DNA from: JAAYCI01 sp964370445
Lineage (GTDB): Bacteria; Bacillota; Clostridia; Oscillospirales; Ruminococcaceae
Direction of reading: 5' to 3'
NCBI GenBank assembly: GCA_964370445.1
Contig: CAYJJK010000065.1
Coordinates: 1 to 15,090, forward strand
Length of the DNA: 15,090 bases
The notes under the pieces are model-generated. The model saw only the letters and a program-made list of their open reading frames with translations, made no database searches and was not told where the DNA came from. A program made the position numbers and the translations under genes. Positions 7,904-15,038 of this stretch are shown here, piece after piece; position 1 is the stretch's first letter; every line of letters starts with the position of its first letter.

Positions 7904-8677
7904 ATGACATTGGCCATCGACATCGGCAACAGCAACATTGTTATTGGCGGTTTTGTGAACGGGAAGATCCGTTTTACAGCACGCCTTGCCACAAATGCCA
8001 AACTGGAGGCCGACCAATTCGCCATGGATTTGGCCGGTGTTTTTGGTTTGCATCGTGTGGATGCCAGCTGCATTGATGGGATTGTCCTTTCTTCTGTGGT
8101 GCCTTCGCTCACCCTCATTTTTCAACAGGCACTTAAGCATTTTACCCCTTTGCCTGTGCATGTGCTTTCTTTGCAAGATGCAAATGGGATAAAGGTCGAT
8201 ATTGAAAACCCGTCCGAGCTTGGCATGGACATTTTGGCCACGGCTATCGCTGTTCGGCACACACATGCCCTGCCTTGTGTTGTCATTGATATGGGCACAG
8301 CCACCAAGCTTTCTGCCCTAGATGAACACGGTGTTTTGCGCGGTGTATCCATTGCACCCGGCCTTTTTGTTTCTTTAGATGCCCTTTTAAACCGTGCTAG
8401 CCTTTTGCCCGGCATTTCTTTGGCTCCACCTAAAAACGCCATTGGTCGCAACAGCACTGAAAGCATTCAAAGTGGGGTGTTGTTGGGATCTGCCTCCATG
8501 CTGGACGGTTTGCTTGCGGCATTTGAAAAAGAGCTTGGCTCTTTACGCAGCGTTGTGGCCACCGGTGGTGCAGCCCCTTTGGTTGTTCCATATTGCAAGG
8601 CCGATATTGAATTTTGCGAGCATCTTTTGTTAAGCGGCTTATACTTTGCCCATAAAGCGGCTTATTCCCCCACGTAG
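7904..8677 (+). CDS. coaX: Type III pantothenate kinase
   Basis: First step of coenzyme A synthesis: pantothenate plus ATP to 4'-phosphopantothenate, cytoplasmic. With the ATG at 7904 (AAGGAG at 7891-7896, seven bases upstream) it has 257 aa, the usual CoaX length. Visible motifs are DIGNSN (6-11, phosphate binding), GMD (107-109, keeping the catalytic Asp109), DMGTAT (129-134), APGLFVSLDAL (151-161), IGRNSTESIQSG (180-191) and ATGG (219-222). In the usual GxDR motif the Arg is Ile110; I believe some Firmicute members also lack it. The next gene's ribosome site overlaps the coaX stop, so they are probably translationally coupled. An ECF S component of pantothenate type lies about 6 kb away on the other strand. 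Confidence 0.93.
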   Translation: MTLAIDIGNSNIVIGGFVNGKIRFTARLATNAKLEADQFAMDLAGVFGLHRVDASCIDGIVLSSVVPSLTLIFQQALKHFTPLPVHVLSLQDANGIKVDIENPSELGMDILATAIAVRHTHALPCVVIDMGTATKLSALDEHGVLRGVSIAPGLFVSLDALLNRASLLPGISLAPPKNAIGRNSTESIQSGVLLGSASMLDGLLAAFEKELGSLRSVVATGGAAPLVVPYCKADIEFCEHLLLSGLYFAHKAAYSPT

Positions 8678-8687
8678 GAGCGTTTCT

Positions 8688-9833
8688 ATGAAGACGTATG
8701 ATCACTTTCGACCGTATACATTTTTTGGCATTTGTTTCGCATTTGTTTTCTTTTGTTCTTTTTTTCTTGTGCCGGTTATGGCTGCCTCAGAGGATGTAGA
8801 GGCTGTTTTGGCCCAATTGTCTACTTTGCAAAACAACGACATTGATGCAGAATGGCCACCCGATATTGAAGCGAATGAAGCTTTGGTAGAAGAGTTACTT
8901 TTAAGCTATCAAGACCTTACAGACGAGCAACGAGCTGAATTAAGCGCCGTGCAAACAAGAGAGCTGAATGCTTATTTTGTAACACTCTATGAGGTGCAAG
9001 GTAAGGATGTAGACGATTTAGAAGACCTTATGGCACAAGCCCCACTGGCCACCAATAGCACTGCTTCTTCAGCAAGCAGTGCTGCCTCTTCATCTGCAAA
9101 TTCCACACCCGCATCGTCTGCTGCTTTACCTTCTACGAGCACTGCACCAGATAGCACTTCTGTGCCTTCCTCTGCGCCAGAATCTTTACCTGCCGCTGTA
9201 GCTGAGGATAACCACTCAAATACCGCCCTACCCTCATTGGCATCTTTTTCTTTTTTGCAAGCATCCTCGTCTGAGGGTCCTTTTGCATTTTTTGCCTCTG
9301 TCACCTTGGGCCAAACCATCTTTTTTTGTAGCTTAGTTCTTGTTGCATTACTATTTTTAAAATTTTTATGGACATTGGTTTCTCTGGGCCCACCACCGGG
9401 AAGTTTTCGCAAAAAACATCGAGAACGCAAAAAGCAAAAGAAGGCAGAAAAAGAATTTCAAGACGTTCTTTTTGAGCCAGATTCTCCTTTAGACGAAGGT
9501 GACGATGCCTTTTCTGAAGAAAACATGATTGATGTGAAAGGTGCTTTTAACACAGAGGACTTGCAGGCTATTGATGCACTGATAACCGAAAAGAAAACCA
9601 TACAGCCTCCTTTAGATCCTGTACTTTCGGGCAACACACAGCTGCCAGCCACACTTTCAGAAGAACTGATTTCCCCCGTGCACTTACCCGGTTCTACTTT
9701 AGCCGATTTGCCCTCTGCTGTTGACAAAAACTCTACTACACTTCCAAAACTTGGAGATGCACGCACAGGACGGCCCGCACGTATGCCTTTTTCACAAGGG
9801 GACGCTTATGACTTGGATGCAATAGACGACTAA
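8688..9833 (+). CDS. Secreted/one-TM protein with low-complexity linker and acidic cytoplasmic tail
   Basis: Not recognised. 381 aa from ATG 8688; the ribosome site TAGGAG (8675-8680) includes the coaX stop codon. Order of parts: a signal-like hydrophobic segment (10-30, possible cleavage after VMA32); an acidic helical domain (34-115, with YQDLTDEQRAEL); a Ser/Ala/Thr/Pro linker (120-195); a TM helix (about 204-234); a basic stop-transfer patch (RKKHRERKKQKKAEK, 241-255); and an acidic, Pro-rich cytoplasmic tail to 381. The orientation is therefore N-terminal domain outside, tail inside. No catalytic motif is seen. Its place between coaX and amino-sugar genes suggests envelope biology, but that is inference. 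The linker resembles those of the other surface proteins in this window. Confidence 0.88.
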   Translation: MKTYDHFRPYTFFGICFAFVFFCSFFLVPVMAASEDVEAVLAQLSTLQNNDIDAEWPPDIEANEALVEELLLSYQDLTDEQRAELSAVQTRELNAYFVTLYEVQGKDVDDLEDLMAQAPLATNSTASSASSAASSSANSTPASSAALPSTSTAPDSTSVPSSAPESLPAAVAEDNHSNTALPSLASFSFLQASSSEGPFAFFASVTLGQTIFFCSLVLVALLFLKFLWTLVSLGPPPGSFRKKHRERKKQKKAEKEFQDVLFEPDSPLDEGDDAFSEENMIDVKGAFNTEDLQAIDALITEKKTIQPPLDPVLSGNTQLPATLSEELISPVHLPGSTLADLPSAVDKNSTTLPKLGDARTGRPARMPFSQGDAYDLDAIDD

Positions 9834-9900
9834 GGCACTTGTGAGGCTCATTTTGTATTTATTTTATCATAACGGTCTTGCTCTATAGGAGGTTTTTTAT

Positions 9901-10572
9901 ATGTCTATTTGCTGTACAGAAAATTTATTTTGCACCAAAAACAGCCTTGCCGCATCCTATCTTTTTTCATTTTCATACCCTTGGCAAGCTTTGGAAGGGC
10001 TGGGACAAACCATTTTAGAGCTGGGTGCAACACTAAGTGATGATTTGTTTTCGCAGCCAATGCCAAACGTTTGGATAGCCAAAGACGCTACAGTTGCACA
10101 AAATGCTTCTATCACCGGCCCCTGCATCATCGACAGCGGCGCCGAAATTCGTCACTGTGCCTTCATTCGAGGAAATGTTCTGGTGGGCAAAGGGGCCGTA
10201 GTTGGAAACTCTACAGAACTAAAAAATGTGTTGTTGTTCGATGGCGTGCAAGTCCCCCACTATAATTATGTGGGCGATTCTATTTTGGGATACAAAGCCC
10301 ACATGGGGGCCGGCGCCATTACTTCCAATGTGAAAAGTGATAAAAGCCTTGTTGTTATTAAAACACCACAAGGGCCACTGGAAACAGGGCGCAAAAAAGT
10401 GGGTGCCATATTGGGAGATTTTGTGGAGGTGGGTTGCAACAGTGTTTTAAACCCCGGCACTGTTTTGGGCCCTCATTGCATGGTTTATCCCACCAGCTGC
10501 GTGCGTGGCGTTTTGCCCCAAAAACACATTTGGAAAAATACTGGTGAAGTGGTAAAAATGATAGATTGTTAA
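9901..10572 (+). CDS. Left-handed beta-helix protein, GlmU acetyltransferase domain-like
   Basis: 223 aa with hexapeptide turns from about residue 58 to 205 (for example VAQNASITGPCIIDSGAEI). The block VPHYNYVGDSILG-x7-GAITSN (118-143) matches the GlmU C-terminal domain. By my alignment His120 and Tyr123 occupy the places of E. coli GlmU His363 and Tyr366, while the Asn377 position is His134. There is no N-terminal uridylyltransferase domain, so it cannot be a full GlmU; such proteins are often labelled UDP-GlcNAc pyrophosphorylase-related. It may acetylate glucosamine-1-phosphate or another sugar phosphate. AGGAGG (9887-9892) lies eight bases before the ATG. glmM, which makes glucosamine-1-phosphate, follows after 153 bases, supporting an amino-sugar role. 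Confidence 0.82.
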   Translation: MSICCTENLFCTKNSLAASYLFSFSYPWQALEGLGQTILELGATLSDDLFSQPMPNVWIAKDATVAQNASITGPCIIDSGAEIRHCAFIRGNVLVGKGAVVGNSTELKNVLLFDGVQVPHYNYVGDSILGYKAHMGAGAITSNVKSDKSLVVIKTPQGPLETGRKKVGAILGDFVEVGCNSVLNPGTVLGPHCMVYPTSCVRGVLPQKHIWKNTGEVVKMIDC

Positions 10573-10725
10573 CCCCACCTATTTTAACATCCACAAGGTC
10601 ACATTTCTCATTTTTATTAATTTTCCTATTATTACATCTATTTTCATTACGCAGCACCGGTTTATAACCTAAATTTCCCTTATTTCATTTCAATATTTAC
10701 ATTTTCATTTTTTAAGGAGCACACT

Positions 10726-12075
10726 ATGGCAAGATTATTTGGAACCGATGGCATTCGTGGCCTGGCAAACAAAGACATTACGGCAGAGCTAGCCATGCAT
10801 ATTGGCCGTGCAGCAGCAGCAGTGTTAACCAAAGGACGCAGACGAAGGCCCATTGTTTTGATTGGCAAAGATACCCGCATTTCGTCCGACATGCTGGAAA
10901 GTGCCCTGGCGGCTGGGCTATGCTCTGTGGGCGCAGATGTTTACAGTGTAGGTGTGGTGCCCACACCGGCTGTGGCGCATTTGGTTCGGCAATATAAAGC
11001 CGATGCAGGCGTCATGATTTCTGCCAGCCACAACCCCTATACCTACAATGGAATTAAACTTTTCAGTGGCGACGGCTTTAAATTGCCCGATTATTTAGAG
11101 GAGCGCATTGAAAGTTGTGTGCTAGATAAAACACAGGAACCAGCCCTTGCCAGCAACGACAACTTAGGCGCACTATCGTATAAAAAAGATGCTATTAATG
11201 ACTATATTGAGCACCTTTTAACCACTTTGCCCACCAATTTAGAGGGCTTGCGTATTGTGGTGGATTGTGCCAACGGATCTGCGTCTAAAACAGCACCTCG
11301 TTTATTTAAAGAACTTTCTGTAGATGCCACTTTCCTTGCCCATGAGCCGGACGGTGTCAACATCAACGAGCAATGTGGCTCTACTTATATGGAGAAATTA
11401 CAAAAGTATGTGGTAGAAGGTGGCTATGATGCCGGTATTGCCTTTGACGGAGATGCCGACCGTTGCCTTTGTGTGGATGAAAAAGGCAACATCGTAGATG
11501 GTGACTTTATCATGGCCATTTGTGCCTTAGACATGAAACAGCGCGGAAAATTGCGCCAAAACACAGTTGTGGGCACCATCATGACAAACATGGGCTTTAA
11601 CAAATTTTGCGATGAAAATGATTTGCATTTTGTGGCTACTAAGGTAGGAGACCGCTATGTTTTAGAAGAGATGGAGCTGGAGGGGTATCGTTTTGGCGGC
11701 GAGCAAAGCGGCCATGTGATTTTCCGAGATTTTTCTACCACAGGAGATGGGCAGCTAACCGCCATTCAGTTGCTTTGCCACATGCGAAGCAGTGGTAAAA
11801 AACTATCTGAGCTTGCCAGTGTGATGACACGCTATCCTCAAGTGATGAAAAATATTCGTGTTTCACCCGAAGGCATTTTAGCTTTTTACAATAATGAAGC
11901 CGTTCGCTCTATCATTGAGCAACAAAAAGAACTTTTGGGTGATAACGGACGTGTTGTGGTGCGTGTTTCCGGCACAGAGCCACTTATCCGTGTGATGGCC
12001 GAAGGCTTGGATTTAGACACCATTCAAAAATCTACCGATGAGATTGTAGCCGTGGTACAAAACGAATTGGGCTAA
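10726..12075 (+). CDS. glmM: Phosphoglucosamine mutase
   Basis: Interconverts glucosamine-6-phosphate and glucosamine-1-phosphate for UDP-GlcNAc and peptidoglycan synthesis, in the cytoplasm. 449 aa, the typical length. It begins with the GlmM N-terminus MARLFGTDGIRG. It has the catalytic serine loop ISASHNPYTYNGIK (Ser101 is phosphorylated), the metal loop DGDADR (241-246), the sugar-binding GGEQSGH (324-330), and the phosphate-binding RVSGTEPLIR (413-422). AAGGAG (10714-10719) lies six bases before the ATG. The AT-rich 153 bases upstream show no clear promoter or terminator, so it may be read with the preceding gene. It ends facing the minus-strand gene at 12247, with an inverted repeat between them. 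Confidence 0.97.
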   Translation: MARLFGTDGIRGLANKDITAELAMHIGRAAAAVLTKGRRRRPIVLIGKDTRISSDMLESALAAGLCSVGADVYSVGVVPTPAVAHLVRQYKADAGVMISASHNPYTYNGIKLFSGDGFKLPDYLEERIESCVLDKTQEPALASNDNLGALSYKKDAINDYIEHLLTTLPTNLEGLRIVVDCANGSASKTAPRLFKELSVDATFLAHEPDGVNINEQCGSTYMEKLQKYVVEGGYDAGIAFDGDADRCLCVDEKGNIVDGDFIMAICALDMKQRGKLRQNTVVGTIMTNMGFNKFCDENDLHFVATKVGDRYVLEEMELEGYRFGGEQSGHVIFRDFSTTGDGQLTAIQLLCHMRSSGKKLSELASVMTRYPQVMKNIRVSPEGILAFYNNEAVRSIIEQQKELLGDNGRVVVRVSGTEPLIRVMAEGLDLDTIQKSTDEIVAVVQNELG

Positions 12076-12129
12076 TGATGCAATACATCTATCGCAAGAT
12101 TTTTAATATCGAATTGAGCACAAAAAAAT

Positions 12130-12226
12130 AAATAGGCTGATTTCAAACATAATAGCATGATGCCAGTTGGAGCATAATTGGTATTGCCCCTTCTTGTTGC
12201 TTTGTATGTTTGAAACCAGCCTATTT
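12130..12226. terminator. Long inverted repeat, probable bidirectional terminator
   Basis: The 22-base arms (12130-12151 and 12205-12226) are reverse complements except for one A-C mismatch (12140/12216), around a 53-base loop. TTTTTTATTT follows on the plus strand; on the minus strand the T tract is TTTATTTTTT. It lies between the convergent glmM and the 12247-12852 gene and would serve both. The long loop is unusual for a terminator, so a small inserted element with terminal inverted repeats remains possible; no target duplication is evident. Confidence 0.72.
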
Positions 12227-12246
12227 TTTATTTACAAATTGCTAGG

Positions 12247-12852
12247 CTATAAATCTACAACTTCGCCCGGGCCTAAAATATACATGTTTTGGCCTAAACC
12301 ACTGCTGCTTCCACCGGCACCTTCTTTGGTGAAAACATCACCTGAACGCGACATACCAAGAGGTTCTCCCTGGTAAATTAGGCTCGTGGCACCATCTTGT
12401 GTGAATGCAAAGCTGGTCACATCTTCACCCAAAAAATCCGTACTGTCTGAATACAAAACCTCTAGCTGTAACGTACCACCGCTGTTGACATAGGTTCCGG
12501 TCATCACAGCCAAGCGGCCATCACCCAAATTGAACTGAAACACAAACCCCCCACCCGAAGACAATTCTAAGGTAGGTGCCCGATCATCCGGGTAGCGCTC
12601 TTCATCATAAGACGCATAGCTTCCGGCGGGATCGGCCGGTGCAGCAGCAGCGGTAGCGGCCGGCACTGTAGCAGCCGGCGCTGAAGTAGCGGCACTGCTG
12701 GCCTGTGAGTTTGCAGCTTGCGAGCTTGCCGCCGGCGCGCTTGTAGCGCCAGAGCTTACCGGCCCTGCTTCAGAGGCCATTGCGCTGATGCCACCACCAA
12801 CAGCCAACAACGCACTCAAAACAAAAGCCACACATACCATTGATTTTTTCAT
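12247..12852 (-). CDS. Secreted Ala/Ser-rich protein, unknown function
   Basis: 201 aa. A classic signal peptide: MKK, a hydrophobic core to about residue 21, and a probable cleavage after AMA26. It is followed by an Ala/Ser/Pro/Thr linker (about 30-75) and a C-terminal beta-rich domain (about 78-178). That domain has the rhythm GSYASYDEE, FVFQFNLGDG, MTGTYVNSGGTLQLEV, LIYQGEPLG, GDVFTKEG, which resembles small lipocalin-like or NlpE-like barrels in Firmicutes. I cannot name a family. There is no lipobox Cys at the cleavage site, so it is released or wall-held by other means. The start is supported by AAGGTG (12863-12858), five bases upstream of the ATG. It ends at the inverted repeat shared with glmM. 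The next minus-strand gene ends 59 bases upstream of its start. Confidence 0.85.
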   Translation of the reverse strand: MKKSMVCVAFVLSALLAVGGGISAMASEAGPVSSGATSAPAASSQAANSQASSAATSAPAATVPAATAAAAPADPAGSYASYDEERYPDDRAPTLELSSGGGFVFQFNLGDGRLAVMTGTYVNSGGTLQLEVLYSDSTDFLGEDVTSFAFTQDGATSLIYQGEPLGMSRSGDVFTKEGAGGSSSGLGQNMYILGPGEVVDL

Positions 12853-12911
12853 GTTTTCACCTTACTTTTTTATTTTTTTGTCAGGCTAGATTTATTCGTG
12901 TTAAATAGCAT

Positions 12912-13298
12912 TTATATCCTTAAAAACCCAAATAATTTTCTTGAATTTTTATATTTTAATTTTTTTATTTTGTCTTTTAAACACCATTTTATAGGTTTAT
13001 TATCAAAAAATAAATCATTATTTTCTATTTTTATTAATCGCAAAGGTACGTCATTTTTATCACTATAGCAACTATCCTCCAGCTGCCAATTCAGGCAGTT
13101 TGGCTCACTTTCAGAGATACTTCCCATGGCTTGAAACACAATGCCGGCGGCCTCTCCATAGCAAAAACGCTCAAAAACACATGTTTTATTTCTGCAGATT
13201 GTTAAAACATCTCTAAATCGGCCATTGCCTTCTTTTTCGTAACAAAACCCCGCTTGCTTTTCACCATTTATTTGCTTAAAAATATCTTCAAAATCCAT
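12912..13298 (-). CDS. Hypothetical AT-rich cytoplasmic protein
   Basis: 128 aa, not recognised. No signal peptide or TM segment is seen. It has eight Cys spread along the chain (for example TICRNKTCVFERFCYG) and a very basic C-terminus rich in Lys (DKIKKLKYKNSRK). The ATG is preceded by AAAGGA, seven bases away, which supports translation. Base composition is much more AT-rich than the neighbours, especially in its last 40 codons, as in recently acquired or orphan genes. A weak promoter lies at 13404-13433. It may be co-transcribed with the secreted-protein gene 59 bases downstream, but no functional link is evident. Confidence 0.62.
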   Translation of the reverse strand: MDFEDIFKQINGEKQAGFCYEKEGNGRFRDVLTICRNKTCVFERFCYGEAAGIVFQAMGSISESEPNCLNWQLEDSCYSDKNDVPLRLIKIENNDLFFDNKPIKWCLKDKIKKLKYKNSRKLFGFLRI

Positions 13299-13403
13299 TT
13301 ATTATTCCTTTTTTGGGTTTTTCTGGTTTTTAATATTTTTGATTTTCTCCCCTTTTTAATCCATTTTTTAAGCTCCCCTCAGCACCCCTTTACACACCCT
13401 AAA

Positions 13404-13433
13404 TTTATATGCTATCCTCAAACAATATTTTAA
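13404..13433 (-). promoter_or_regulatory. Possible promoter of the orphan gene
   Basis: On the minus strand: TTAAAA (13433-13428), 18 bases, TATAAA (13409-13404). It sits about 105 bases upstream of the orphan's ATG. In such AT-rich DNA a match of this quality may arise by chance. Confidence 0.3.
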
Positions 13434-13554
13434 CAGTGCGTATCGCCGTTTGGCTCTTACTCACTTTTCAAAACCGGTGCTCACATTTTTCATTTTTTTC
13501 TAGGCTATAGGTCATCGGGCACCTGCACCCACAACCCCATCTTTTTTATCATAA

Positions 13555-13578
13555 GCTTTGCCACCTTGGCGGCAAAGC
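13555..13578. other. Stem-loop in intergenic region
   Basis: GCTTTGCC (13555-13562) and GGCAAAGC (13571-13578) form a perfect 8-bp stem with an 8-base loop. CTTTTAAGC follows on the plus strand, and TTATGATAAAAAA on the minus strand. Neither side has a proper T tract, so it is at best a weak terminator; it lies leftward of (downstream from) the ECF gene. Confidence 0.5.
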
Positions 13579-13911
13579 CTTTTAAGCTTACGGTAGATTT
13601 CGCCTTAGAGTATGCCTATATTCATACGCCCTCTTCTGCCACTAAACCCCTCGGCCCATTTTACCTTTTATTATGGTATTCACCCCAAAAGAGGAACAAG
13701 GCAAGTTTTATATTCTAAGCGGCTTCTCCTTTTTGCTGTAAACATTATCAGGCTTGCTTGCAAATTATTTTTCCATTTTGTATGGCGCCCATGCTTACAT
13801 TATCTTATATTTTCTCACTAAATAACCTGTATCACTAATATTTCATTAATTTTCATACCAATTCATATTGTTCATACAAAACCAAGTTATTCTATATTTT
13901 ATCAATTTTTC

Positions 13912-14541
13912 CTATGATGGTCTATGGTGAAGCAAAGCCTTTTGCACCGGACGCCCAACATATAAGGCTACCAAAGCCCCCACTATGGCCTCTGGTATTC
14001 CACTGGTTATAATGGTTGATCCGATCACCACCCAAATTACCTGTTGCGTTGCAGAGGCGTACCCGTCTCCAAAAAACAACCAAATACCGCCCATTACGCC
14101 CAATGTGTTCGTGAGGCTACCCAAAAATCCGGAAAGACCATATTGAAGCCAGTTGGCGCATTGTTTGCCTTTTAACGTTTGATATAAAAGCCCCGTAACC
14201 GTGCCAACCAGAATTCTTGGCACTAGGCAGATAAGCACGCTGCCAAAGTTACCTGAAAAACTGCCAAAAGAGTGAACAGGACTAAAAACAAAGGCAACAA
14301 TCGGAACCGGCGGCAGAAATGTCCAAATTAACAAGCTGAAAATGCCGGCAAAAAAACCCATGCAACTTCCTATCCAAGGCCCCATCAAAATGGCCGTTAA
14401 AATAATGGGAATGTGTGCTAAGGTTGCCACAATAGGGCCAAGCGCCGGCAAAGACCCAAGTGGCGTAAAGCAAAAAATTGCCTCCAGTGCCAGTAATATC
14501 GAAAATTGTACTAAAGTGCGTGTTTTATTTCTACCTTTCAT
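13912..14541 (-). CDS. ECF transporter S component, possibly pantothenate (PanT-like)
   Basis: 209 aa integral membrane protein with about six hydrophobic segments: the substrate-binding subunit of an energy-coupling factor vitamin transporter. The N-terminal pattern (FCFTPLGSLPALGPIVATLAH, then IPIILTAILMGPW) and later SGFLGSLTNTLGVMGGIWLFFG match the S-component subgroup often labelled pantothenate or uncharacterised. It would work with a shared EcfA/A'/T module encoded elsewhere; none is in the window. A start at 14541 with AGAGGGA upstream is reasonable. A promoter lies at 14593-14621, giving a leader of about 45 bases without room for a riboswitch. The presence of coaX in the same window favours pantothenate, but the substrate cannot be read from sequence alone. 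Confidence 0.88.
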   Translation of the reverse strand: MKGRNKTRTLVQFSILLALEAIFCFTPLGSLPALGPIVATLAHIPIILTAILMGPWIGSCMGFFAGIFSLLIWTFLPPVPIVAFVFSPVHSFGSFSGNFGSVLICLVPRILVGTVTGLLYQTLKGKQCANWLQYGLSGFLGSLTNTLGVMGGIWLFFGDGYASATQQVIWVVIGSTIITSGIPEAIVGALVALYVGRPVQKALLHHRPS

Positions 14542-14592
14542 TCTTTTGATTCCCTCTTGCCATCCTAATTAAATTCTCTTTCTCTTAATCAT

Positions 14593-14621
14593 AGTATAGC
14601 TTGTTCTATTGGTAAAGTAAA
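14593..14621 (-). promoter_or_regulatory. Promoter of the ECF S component gene
   Basis: On the minus strand: TTTACT (14621-14616), a 17-base spacer, and TATACT (14598-14593). The -10 matches 5/6 and the -35 matches 4/6. Transcription would begin near 14586, about 45 bases before the ATG. Confidence 0.65.
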
Positions 14622-14790
14622 GTCATTTGCTTATGTTATATTTCGCCCTATGGTAACACCCATCATTCTCTATTAACCATCATAAAATCGCCATTTTTGT
14701 TTGTTTATTTTTTGCAGTTTTGTGTATATATATTGAAAATATGCGCATTTATGTTAATCTTACAAAGGCTGGCTGCTGTGGTTTTTACAT

Positions 14791-14828
14791 AGAAAAGCGG
14801 CATCTGCCAATACAGACGCCGCTTTTCT
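14791..14828. terminator. Strong hairpin, probable bidirectional terminator
   Basis: AGAAAAGCGGC (14791-14801) pairs perfectly with GCCGCTTTTCT (14818-14828). After one mismatch, TCTG pairs with CAGA around a CCAATA loop. A-rich and T-rich stem bases flank the GC core, so both strands read GCCGCTTTTCT at the end. It would terminate leftward transcription from the gene leaving the window or from the structured stretch at 14856-14945. Confidence 0.7.
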
Positions 14829-14855
14829 GAAGAGGAAGGGAAAAAGAAGGAACTT

Positions 14856-14945
14856 CGATTGTTTGGCACATAACAACCGAAATCGGGGGGTATAGAATAG
14901 CCGTTGTGGGTAAGTCCACGTCTTTTCCTTGGTATTACTATACCA
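14856..14945. ncRNA. Candidate structured RNA, orientation uncertain (leftward favoured)
   Basis: Two neighbouring foldable elements. First, CGA-TTGTT (14856-14863) with AACAA (14872-14876) and TCG (14883-14885). Second, GGTATAG-AATA (14889-14899) with TATT-A-CTATACC (14933-14944), enclosing GTGG-GTAAGT-CCAC (14906-14919). Read leftward they are followed by a pyrimidine tract and the hairpin terminator at 14791-14828, like a small RNA gene of about 150-170 bases. A TGGTATAGT extended -10 (14945-14937, minus) could be its promoter. No known RNA family was recognised. Confidence 0.35.
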
Positions 14946-15038
14946 CCCAGCCCTTGTAAATGTTTGTAGAATTTCGTAGGCTATAAAAACTTTCTTTAAT
15001 TTTTTTATTTTAAAATTTAATATTCACCCTTACGCACA

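Larger units (their letters stand above)
13299..13911. other. AT-rich gene-free stretch
   Basis: 613 bases with no gene I can support. A 69-codon plus-strand frame at 13612 has no ribosome site and an implausible composition. The stretch holds a weak leftward promoter (13404-13433), a strong stem-loop (13555-13578), and purine runs on the minus strand before the 12912-13298 gene. No tRNA, known riboswitch or repeat array was seen. Confidence 0.6.

Noticed and set aside
7621..8076. 151-codon plus-strand frame before and overlapping coaX
   Set aside because: It overlaps the coaX start in another frame, covers the minus-strand Cys-rich gene, and has no ribosome site.
7775..8266. Upstream extension of the Cys-rich gene to 212 codons
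   Set aside because: The added part is antisense to coaX and lacks start signals, while the internal ATG at 7774 has both a promoter and a ribosome site.
9839..9867. Possible promoter TTGTGA-17-TTTTAT before the beta-helix gene
   Set aside because: Only 4/6 matches in each box within an AT-rich gap; not distinguishable from chance.
13612..13821. 69-codon plus-strand frame
   Set aside because: No ribosome site, and its composition is typical of random AT-rich translation.
14785..14871. 28-codon minus-strand frame beginning MCQTIEVPSF
   Set aside because: It has no ribosome site, and its 3' half is the terminator hairpin itself.
14937..14955. T-box-like GGGTGGTA on the minus strand
   Set aside because: The ACCGCG part of the antiterminator motif is missing, no specifier loop is evident, and the next leftward gene is about 400 bases away beyond its own promoter.
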